From the NCBI GenBank assembly GCA_036260395.1, contig DASZZY010000105.1, positions 1 to 8,318 of the forward strand: 8,318 bases of DNA, written 5' to 3'. Below, piece by piece: positions 1 to 5,271 of this stretch (its first letter is position 1; the number at the start of each line of letters is the position of its first letter). A program made the position numbers and the translations under genes. A model generated the notes under the pieces. That model made no database searches. It was not told where the DNA came from and was given only the letters and a program-made list of their open reading frames with translations. This DNA comes from DASZZY01 sp036260395 (GTDB taxonomy: Bacteria > Actinomycetota > UBA4738 > CALAEC01).

Positions 1-1
1 C

Positions 2-832
2 ATCGGGCCCGCGTGGCTCTACTACGCGCTGTTCTTCGTGGCGCCCCTGCTGATCATCGTGGCGTACGGGTTCGCCGAGCGCAGCGGGTTCTTCGACATC
101 CGGTTCGGCCTGTCCACGGCAAACTTCCGGGAGCTGTGGGACCCGCTCTACCTCCAGATCTATTTGGACACGGTTCTGATGGCAATGGCCGGGACGGCCG
201 GCTGTCTGCTCATCGGCTATCCGTTCGCCTACTGGCTGGGGACGCGCGCGCGGCGGTACCGCACCGTTCTACTCGTCCTGGTCGTGGTCCCCTTCTGGAC
301 GAGCATCCTCATCCGGACGTACGCGTGGCAGCTCCTGCTCACGCCGGAGGGGCCGATCTCCGGCCTGCTCCAAGGACTCGGCCTGCTGGCCCAGCCGCTC
401 GACATCCTGTACACACCCCGAGCGGTCCTCATCGGCGTGATCTACGGCTACCTGCCGCTCATGGTGTTCCCGCTGTACGTGGCCATCGAGCGGATGGACC
501 GCCGGTTGGTGGAGGCGTCGCGGGATCTGGGGCTCGGGCGCTGGGCCACCTTCCGGCGGGTGACGCTGCCGCTGACCGTGCCGGGCATCCTGACCGGCTG
601 CCTGCTGGTGTTCGTCCCGATGACCGGGGAGTACGTGGTCCCTACGATCCTCGGGGGCGCCAAGCAGGCGTTGTTCGGGCCGGTGGTCGCCGGAACACTG
701 ATCGACGGGCTGGACTACCCCTTCGGGGCCGCCATGTCGCTGGTCCTCGTGGCGTTCCTGCTGGTGGTGATCTTCCTGTACCTCCGGGTGCTGGGGCGCC
801 GGGCCGAGGAGAGCCTGGGGGCGGCGCTGTGA
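2..832 (+). CDS. potB: PotB-like polyamine-type ABC transporter permease (5' partial)
   Basis: Inner-membrane permease subunit of a spermidine/putrescine-type ABC importer. The frame is open from base 2 with no stop, so the true start lies upstream; the GTG at 38 falls inside the first membrane segment and is not the start. About 276 residues are visible against roughly 275-285 for the family, so only a short N-terminus is missing. Six hydrophobic segments can be read. The third carries the PotB-typical VPFWTSILIRTYAW. The cytoplasmic EAA loop (bases about 512-590, EASRDLG...TLPLTVPGI), which docks on the ATPase, is intact. The late GEYVVPTILGGA and YPFGAA stretches also match PotB. The stop overlaps the next gene by four bases (GTGA). 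The partner ATPase and binding protein are not in the window, so substrate is inferred from family only; other cationic or amino-acid-like solutes are possible. Confidence 0.9.
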   Translation: MGPAWLYYALFFVAPLLIIVAYGFAERSGFFDIRFGLSTANFRELWDPLYLQIYLDTVLMAMAGTAGCLLIGYPFAYWLGTRARRYRTVLLVLVVVPFWTSILIRTYAWQLLLTPEGPISGLLQGLGLLAQPLDILYTPRAVLIGVIYGYLPLMVFPLYVAIERMDRRLVEASRDLGLGRWATFRRVTLPLTVPGILTGCLLVFVPMTGEYVVPTILGGAKQALFGPVVAGTLIDGLDYPFGAAMSLVLVAFLLVVIFLYLRVLGRRAEESLGAAL

Positions 833-1686
833 GCGTGGCCGCGCCGGCTGCGGTGCGCCCGGCGACCGTCCCCCGCGCCTGGGGCGACGCGGCGGTGAAC
901 GGCTCGCTTCGGACAGTGGCCGGACTGGTCTACGCCTTCCTGTACCTGCCGATCGCGGTCGTGGTGCTGTACGCCTTCAACGACTCGCGGCTGGTGGAGG
1001 TGTGGCGGGGGTTCGGCCTGACCTGGTGGGCCGAGACGTGGCGCGACGAGAGCATCCGCCGAGCGCTCCTCGTGTCGTTGGGGACCGCGTCGGCCAACGC
1101 GGTGGTGGCCACGGCCCTGGGGACCGCTGCGGCGATCGGCCTTCGGAACGTGGGTCGACGCGTGCGGCGCTCGTTCGACGCCGTGATGTACACGACGCTC
1201 ATCGTCCCGGAGATCGTCATCGCCATCGCGTCGCTGCTGTTCTTCGTGACGATCGGCCTGCCGCTGGGAGCGCAGACGATCGTCATCACGCATGCGGTGT
1301 TCAACACCTCTGTCGTCACGCTGATCTGCCGGGCGCGGCTGGCCGGGATGGACCGGTCGCTGGAGGAGGCCTCCGCCGACCTGGGGGCCACCAGGTGGGG
1401 CACGTTCCGCCAGGTGACGCTTCCCCAGTTGTTCCCGGCCGTCGTGGCCGGCGCCCTCCTGTCGTTCACGTTCTCTTTCGACGACGTCGTGCTGTCGACG
1501 TTCGTGTCGAGCCCCGGCTCCACGACGCTGCCGATCCGCGTGTTCTCGGAGCTGCGGTTCGGCCTGAGCCCCAAGCCGAACGTGGTAGCCACGGTGATGC
1601 TGCTCATCACGCTGACGGCGATCGTCACCGCCCAGATGCTGCTCCGCCGCTCCGCCCCGACTGCGACCGCGCGGAGGCCGAGGTGA
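829..1686 (+). CDS. potC: PotC-like polyamine-type ABC transporter permease
   Basis: Second membrane permease of the same importer, forming the translocation channel with the upstream PotB-like subunit. It has 285 residues; PotC is typically about 264, and the excess is an N-terminal tail of about 25 residues before the first membrane helix. Six hydrophobic segments are visible. The EAA loop (bases about 1366-1440, EASADLGATRW...VTLPQLFPAV) is intact. The C-terminal signature SFTFSFDDVVLSTFVSSPG followed by TTLPIRVFSELRFGLSP is characteristic of PotC. The GTG at 829 is chosen as start because it overlaps the previous stop as GTGA and has a G-rich run (817-821) about seven bases upstream; a second in-frame GTG at 835 is possible. 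The pairing with PotB supports polyamine-type uptake; the exact substrate is inferred. Confidence 0.9.
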   Translation: MSVAAPAAVRPATVPRAWGDAAVNGSLRTVAGLVYAFLYLPIAVVVLYAFNDSRLVEVWRGFGLTWWAETWRDESIRRALLVSLGTASANAVVATALGTAAAIGLRNVGRRVRRSFDAVMYTTLIVPEIVIAIASLLFFVTIGLPLGAQTIVITHAVFNTSVVTLICRARLAGMDRSLEEASADLGATRWGTFRQVTLPQLFPAVVAGALLSFTFSFDDVVLSTFVSSPGSTTLPIRVFSELRFGLSPKPNVVATVMLLITLTAIVTAQMLLRRSAPTATARRPR

Positions 1687-2246
1687 TCCGGGATCCCGAC
1701 GAGCGCGAGCTCGGCCGGCGCATCCGTTCCGTCCGCGAGAGCAAGGGGCTGTCGCTCCGCGCGGTGGCACAGGCCGCCGGCATCTCCGAGAGCTTCCTGT
1801 CGCAGGTCGAGCGCGGCGTGGCCAGCCCGTCCGTCGCCTCCTTGCGTCGGATCGCCGAGTCCCTCGGCGAGTCGGTGGGATCCCTGTTCGAGGGCCCGGC
1901 GTCCGGGGGGAAGGTCGTGCGGGTCGCCGATCGGCGGCGCCTGGTCCACCCCCGGCGGCACTGGGAGGACGTCCTGCTCACGCCCAGCGATTCCAAGCGG
2001 CTCCAGGTCATCCTGTCGATGATCGAGCCGGGGGCCGGCTCCGGGAAACAGCCGTACGCGCACGACTCCGATGAGGAGTGCGTGATCGTCCTGAAGGGGC
2101 GGCTGGAGTTCTGGGTCGAGGAGGAGCGCTTCGACCTCGACGAGGGGGACTCGCTGGTCTTCGAGTCACGCCGTCCGCACCGGAACCGGAACCCGGGGCC
2201 CACGAAGGCAGAGGTCCTCTGGGTGATCACCCCTCCGTCGTACTGA
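1683..2246 (+). CDS. PuuR-like regulator: XRE helix-turn-helix plus cupin sensor
   Basis: Predicted cytoplasmic transcription regulator of 187 residues, close to the length of E. coli PuuR. Residues about 10-68 form an XRE-type helix-turn-helix (LSLRAVAQAAGISESFLSQV, then ERGVASPSVASLRRIAESLG). Residues about 107-187 are a C-terminal cupin, with H127, E131 and E132 before a conserved turn glycine (G139), and a second motif G155-D156...P165-H166...N170, ending in ITPPSY. PuuR has the same single-His plus Glu-Glu arrangement in its first cupin motif. The GTG start overlaps the potC stop (GTGA) and has a clear GGAGG (1673-1677) five bases upstream. Co-transcription with PotB/PotC and a dehydrogenase suggests it senses the imported compound or its product and controls this operon. 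That role, and whether it represses or activates, is inference. Confidence 0.88.
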   Translation: MIRDPDERELGRRIRSVRESKGLSLRAVAQAAGISESFLSQVERGVASPSVASLRRIAESLGESVGSLFEGPASGGKVVRVADRRRLVHPRRHWEDVLLTPSDSKRLQVILSMIEPGAGSGKQPYAHDSDEECVIVLKGRLEFWVEEERFDLDEGDSLVFESRRPHRNRNPGPTKAEVLWVITPPSY

Positions 2247-3409
2247 TGCGCGCGGTCATCCTGGGGGCCTGCGGGGCGGTCGGGCGGGAGGTCGCCGCGG
2301 GCGTGGCCGCCGACGGCCGGTGGTCTTCCGTCGTGCTGGCAGACCTCGACGGACGGGCCCTCCGCGAGCTCGCGGGCTCGCTGGGACGCGGGGTCGCCAC
2401 CCGCCGTGTGGACGCCGCGGACGGGGTCGCCCTGCGCCGCCTCATCCGCGGAGCCGGCGTGCTCATGAACTGCACGACGTACCGGCTCGGCGTGCCGGTC
2501 CTGAAGGCGGCGCTGGCCGAGCGGGTCGACTACGTGGACCTCGGCGGCCTGTACAACACGCCCCGGCAGCTGGAGCTCGCGCCGCGGGCACGCCGGGCGG
2601 GGGTGCGGGCCGTGATCGGGTGCGGTGCCACCCCGGGCCTGAGCAACGTGCTCGTCCGCCGGGCCGCGGACCGGCTCGACCGCGTCCGGGACGTCCATAT
2701 CTCCTTCGCTAGCCACCGGGACATCGCCGCCTCCCCGGGCCTGCTCGACACGCTGCTCGACGAGTTCCGCCCGGGCGTGCCGCGGTTCCGTTGGCGGGAC
2801 GGCCGGATGGAGGAGGTCGCGCCGTTCGACGGAGGCCGCCGGATCCGGTTCCCTCCGCCGCTCGGCATGCAGGAGGTGTACTACGTGCCCCACTCGGAGA
2901 TCTACACGCTGCCGCGGTCGCTGGGGGACGGCCTCCGCGAGGTCGCCGTCCGCGGGACGTGGCGGCCCTCCGACATGCGGACGCTGCGGGCCCTGGCCCG
3001 GCTGGGCCTCACCGGCGACCGCCCGGTCCCGGTGGGGGACGCCTGGGTCCGCCCGATCGACGTCGTCCGGGCCGCGCTGCTCGCGGATCCGCCCCGCGAT
3101 ACCGTACGCCCGGTGGCCTTCTACCTGGACGTCGAGGTCGTCGGCGAGCGGGATGGCGGCGAGGTCACGATCCGCCAGCGGGCCACGCACCCTGCCTCGT
3201 GGCGCGAGGCGGCTACGGGGCGGATGACGGCCGTCCCGGCGATCGTGGCGGCGGGGCTGCTGGGGTCGGGGGCCGTCGCCGAACCCGGCGTGTCGCCGCC
3301 GGAGGCGGCGTTCGACCCCGAGCCGTTCCTCGCCGAGGTCCGGCGCCGGGGCGTCCGGATCAGCGCCCGATCGTCGCGCCCCGCCGCGGCCCGGCGGCCA
3401 GGGACCTAG
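2246..3409 (+). CDS. Saccharopine dehydrogenase family oxidoreductase, lysine 6-dehydrogenase-like
   Basis: Predicted cytoplasmic NAD(P)-dependent dehydrogenase of 387 residues. The N-terminal Rossmann fold starts at residue 3 with nucleotide-binding GACGAVG (7-13). The second beta strand ends in an acid (VLADLD, D33), which usually favours NAD over NADP. Family hallmarks follow: MNCTTYRLGVPVLKAAL (74-90), YVDLGG (96-101) and GCGATPGLSNV (125-135), then a C-terminal catalytic-type domain ending in an FLAEVRRRGVRIS helix. From memory, Geobacillus L-lysine 6-dehydrogenase has the same length and the same blocks in order, including the closing 'MKKRGVLIS' type end. Carboxynorspermidine synthase is another family member linked to polyamines. 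The ATG overlaps the regulator's stop (TGATG) with no clear ribosome site, implying translational coupling. The reaction is not proven; lysine, a diamine or an imine-forming substrate fits the operon. Confidence 0.8.
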   Translation: MRAVILGACGAVGREVAAGVAADGRWSSVVLADLDGRALRELAGSLGRGVATRRVDAADGVALRRLIRGAGVLMNCTTYRLGVPVLKAALAERVDYVDLGGLYNTPRQLELAPRARRAGVRAVIGCGATPGLSNVLVRRAADRLDRVRDVHISFASHRDIAASPGLLDTLLDEFRPGVPRFRWRDGRMEEVAPFDGGRRIRFPPPLGMQEVYYVPHSEIYTLPRSLGDGLREVAVRGTWRPSDMRTLRALARLGLTGDRPVPVGDAWVRPIDVVRAALLADPPRDTVRPVAFYLDVEVVGERDGGEVTIRQRATHPASWREAATGRMTAVPAIVAAGLLGSGAVAEPGVSPPEAAFDPEPFLAEVRRRGVRISARSSRPAAARRPGT

Positions 3410-4032
3410 CGCGGCTCCGTCCCGTAGAGCCGGTCGCCGAAGTCGCCGATGCCGGGGAGGATGTAGCCGACCTCGTTGAGCTGCCGGTCGAGGGCCGCGG
3501 CGTAGATGTCGACCTCGGGATGGGCGTCCTCCATGGCCCGGACCCCCTCCGGCGCCGCCACGATGCAGACCATCCGGAGCGACGCGGGCTCCCCGGCGAG
3601 GATGCTCGTGGAGGCCCGGACCGCCGATCCGCCGGTCGCCAGCATGGGGTCGAGGAGCACGACGTGCCGCCCGGCGAGCTGCGGGAGCCGCTCGTAATAC
3701 GAGGTCGGCTGGAGCGTCTGCTCGTCCCGCTCCAGCCCGATGTACCCGACGGCCACCCCAGGGAACGTGTCGGTCACGGCCTCCAGCATCCCGAGGCCGG
3801 CCCGCAGGATCGGGATGGCCACCAGGTCGCTGGCCAGGAACCGCGCCTCGGTGCGCTCCAACGGCGTCTCGACCTCCCGGAGCACCGTGGGCATGTCCCT
3901 GGTGGCCTCGAGGACCAGCGTCACCGTGAGGCGCCGGGTGAGCGCCCGGAACACCGCGGGCGGCGTCGCCGCGTGGCGCAGCGTGCCCAGCAGGTGGCCT
4001 GCCAGGGGGTGGTCGACGACGGTGAGCGCCAC
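3406..4032 (-). CDS. upp: Uracil phosphoribosyltransferase
   Basis: Cytosolic pyrimidine salvage enzyme that makes UMP from uracil and PRPP. At 208 residues it matches the family's usual length end to end. Visible blocks are VVDHPL (5-10), EATRD (42-46), ETPL (55-58), PILRAGLGM (74-82), GLERDEQTLQP (99-109), the PRPP loop DPMLATGGSA (128-137), AAPEG (159-163), HPEVDIYAAALD (171-182) and the C-terminal uracil-binding region YILPGIGDFGDRLYGT (190-205). The GTG at 4032 is the only start that gives this length; AGGA (4043-4046 on the complement) lies ten bases upstream, and no ATG or GTG occurs shortly upstream in frame. It is transcribed divergently from a nucleoside-type importer, suggesting a salvage partnership. 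Its stop shares CTAG with the convergent dehydrogenase gene. Confidence 0.96.
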   Translation of the reverse strand: MALTVVDHPLAGHLLGTLRHAATPPAVFRALTRRLTVTLVLEATRDMPTVLREVETPLERTEARFLASDLVAIPILRAGLGMLEAVTDTFPGVAVGYIGLERDEQTLQPTSYYERLPQLAGRHVVLLDPMLATGGSAVRASTSILAGEPASLRMVCIVAAPEGVRAMEDAHPEVDIYAAALDRQLNEVGYILPGIGDFGDRLYGTEPR

Positions 4033-4092
4033 GGCGGCCGTATCCTGCCACGGCCCGTGCCTCCCGCGGCGCCGCTGTCCGCATTGCCTGCG

Positions 4093-4122
4093 TTGACGCC
4101 GCGCCGGGGCGGGACGGAGAAT
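4093..4122 (+). promoter_or_regulatory. Candidate sigma-A promoter for the BMP importer operon
   Basis: TTGACG (4093-4098) matches five of six bases of the -35 consensus. After an 18-base spacer comes GAGAAT (4117-4122), matching four of six bases of the -10 including the key second A and final T. Transcription would start near 4129, giving a 5' leader of about 45 bases before the ATG at 4175. The -35 is embedded in a short inverted repeat GCGT-TG-ACGC (4090-4099) that could be part of an operator. The prediction rests on consensus match and position only. Confidence 0.45.
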
Positions 4123-4132
4123 CTGCCGCGGA

Positions 4133-4155
4133 GCCGGCGTGGGGGAAGCGCCGGT
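4133..4155 (+). repeat. Inverted repeat / hairpin in the leader of the BMP gene
   Basis: CCGGCG (4134-4139) is the exact reverse complement of CGCCGG (4149-4154). In RNA, G-U pairs at each end (4133/4155 and 4140/4148) could extend the six G-C pairs, leaving a purine-rich loop GGGGGAA (4141-4147). It lies between the predicted transcription start and the ribosome site. It has no following T-run, so it is not a classic terminator. It may be a small regulatory or stabilising structure, or chance in GC-rich sequence. Confidence 0.3.
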
Positions 4156-4160
4156 CGGAG

Positions 4161-4170
4161 AGAGAGGGGA
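4161..4170 (+). promoter_or_regulatory. Ribosome binding site for the BMP lipoprotein gene
   Basis: The purine-rich run AGAGAGGGGA ends four bases before the ATG at 4175. It decides between that start, an in-frame upstream GTG at 4139 that would place twelve extra residues including acidic ones before the signal peptide, and the ATG at 4184, which sits too far from this site. Confidence 0.65.
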
Positions 4171-4174
4171 GTCT

Positions 4175-5263
4175 ATGCGAGTCATGCACCCTGCCAGGCT
4201 GCTGGCGATCTTCGCCGTGGTCTCCGTCCTGGGGGCCGCCTGTGGTGGCGCCGCCCCGGACACGGGGGCCCCAGGCGATACCGGCGAGGGCGACCAGGGA
4301 GCCGCCAGCGACGTAACGGTCGGGATGGCCCTCGACGTGGGCGGGCTCGGCGACAAGTCCTTCAACGATGCCGCCAACGCCGGCCTCCAGCGGGCCATCG
4401 AGGAGGGGCTGGTCTCCGAGGGGAACGTCGAGCTCCTGGAGGCGAACCAGACCGGGTCCAACCGCGACGAGAACATCACGACGCTGGCCGACCAGGGCTT
4501 CGACCTCGTGATCGCGGTCGGTTTCGCGTTCTCCGAGCACGTCGCCGAGATCGCCCCCGAGTTCCCGGACACGAACTTCGCGATCATCGACGGCTTCGCC
4601 ACGTTCATCGCCGAGAACGACAACGTCGTCGACCTGACGTTCAAGGAGCATGAGGGGTCCTTCCTGGTAGGGGCGGCCGCCGGGATGACGACGGAGACGA
4701 ACACGGTCGGGTTCCTGGGAGGTCAGGAAGGCACCGGGCTGATCGAGAAGTTCCAGGCCGGCTACGAGGCCGGTGTGGCGGAGACCTGCCCGGACTGCGA
4801 AGTCCTCGTCGAGTACATCGGCGACTCCACCCAGGCGTTCGTCGACCCGACCCGGGGCGAGGCGCTGTCGGAGGACATGTACGACCAGGGCGCCGACGTG
4901 ATCTATCACGCCGCTGGCCAGTCCGGCCTGGGGCTGTTCAAGGCGGCGGTGGAGCAGGGGCCGGACGCCCTGGCCATCGGCGTCGACTCCGACCAGTACC
5001 TGACGGCCAGTCCGGAGGAGCAGCCGCACATCATCACCTCGATGCTGAAGCGGGTCGACACGGCCGTGTTCGAGGCGATCCAGGCGCAGGTCGACGGTAC
5101 GTTCGAGCCCGGGCAGCAGGTCTTCGGACTGGCCGAGGAGGGCGTCGACTACGCCACGAGCAACCCCGACCTGCTGACTGAGGACATCCAGGCGCAGCTG
5201 GACACGTTCAAGGAGCAGATCATCAGCGGCGAGATCACCGTGCCCGAGGAGCCGCAGGGCTAG
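4175..5263 (+). CDS. BMP/PnrA-family nucleoside-binding lipoprotein of an ABC importer
   Basis: Substrate-binding lipoprotein of 362 residues, anchored outside the membrane, that captures nucleosides for the ABC importer encoded downstream. The N-terminus has basic residues, a hydrophobic stretch (9-22) and a lipobox LGAAC with lipidated Cys23, followed by a Gly/Asp/Thr/Pro/Ala-rich tether to about residue 45. The mature domain opens with the family hallmark MALDVGGLGDKSFND (51-65), continues with DLVIAVGFAF and a GSFLVGAAAGM stretch, and has the late AIGVDSDQY block (D271, D273). Relatives include T. pallidum PnrA and B. subtilis NupN. It leads the operon and probably has its own promoter. 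Only five bases separate it from the ATPase gene. The likely substrates are purine or pyrimidine nucleosides, judged from family and the neighbouring upp; the specificity is not readable. Confidence 0.93.
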   Translation: MRVMHPARLLAIFAVVSVLGAACGGAAPDTGAPGDTGEGDQGAASDVTVGMALDVGGLGDKSFNDAANAGLQRAIEEGLVSEGNVELLEANQTGSNRDENITTLADQGFDLVIAVGFAFSEHVAEIAPEFPDTNFAIIDGFATFIAENDNVVDLTFKEHEGSFLVGAAAGMTTETNTVGFLGGQEGTGLIEKFQAGYEAGVAETCPDCEVLVEYIGDSTQAFVDPTRGEALSEDMYDQGADVIYHAAGQSGLGLFKAAVEQGPDALAIGVDSDQYLTASPEEQPHIITSMLKRVDTAVFEAIQAQVDGTFEPGQQVFGLAEEGVDYATSNPDLLTEDIQAQLDTFKEQIISGEITVPEEPQG

Positions 5264-5271
5264 GAGGGATG
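5261..5271 (+). promoter_or_regulatory. Stop, ribosome site and start compressed at the BMP-ATPase junction
   Basis: TAGGAGGGATG contains the stop of the lipoprotein gene, a GGAGG ribosome site (5263-5267) and the ATG of the ATPase gene (5269). The spacing from GGAGG to ATG is only one base, shorter than the usual five to nine. A weaker AGGG (5256-5259) nine bases upstream, or re-initiation by ribosomes finishing the lipoprotein gene, may serve instead. Confidence 0.5.

Larger units (their letters stand above)
4033..4174. promoter_or_regulatory. Divergent intergenic region between upp and the BMP importer operon
   Basis: This 142-bp stretch is the only sizeable non-coding gap in the window and must carry the 5' signals of both the leftward upp gene and the rightward importer operon. 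It contains a plausible rightward promoter, a hairpin and a strong ribosome binding site (listed separately). A 10-base palindrome GCGGCGCCGC (4066-4075) is present but unremarkable at this base composition. For upp, only a weak -10-like CAGGAT (complement of about 4043-4048) can be seen, with no matching -35, so its promoter is not confidently located. Confidence 0.6.

Noticed and set aside
13..828. The in-frame upstream extension of the PotC frame
   Set aside because: The frame is open back to base 13, but the translation there is Arg/Pro/Gly-rich and overlaps the real PotB-like gene. Family similarity starts only after the GTG at 829.
3380..3440. A terminator between the dehydrogenase gene and upp
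   Set aside because: There is no intergenic space, and no stem followed by a T-run could be seen on either strand near the shared stop.
4066..4075. Palindrome GCGGCGCCGC as an operator
   Set aside because: It is made only of G and C, short, and likely by chance at about 70% G+C. No second copy was noticed nearby.
4139..4174. Upstream GTG start for the BMP lipoprotein
   Set aside because: It would put an acidic segment before the signal peptide and overlaps the leader hairpin. The ATG at 4175 has a strong ribosome site and gives a normal lipoprotein signal.
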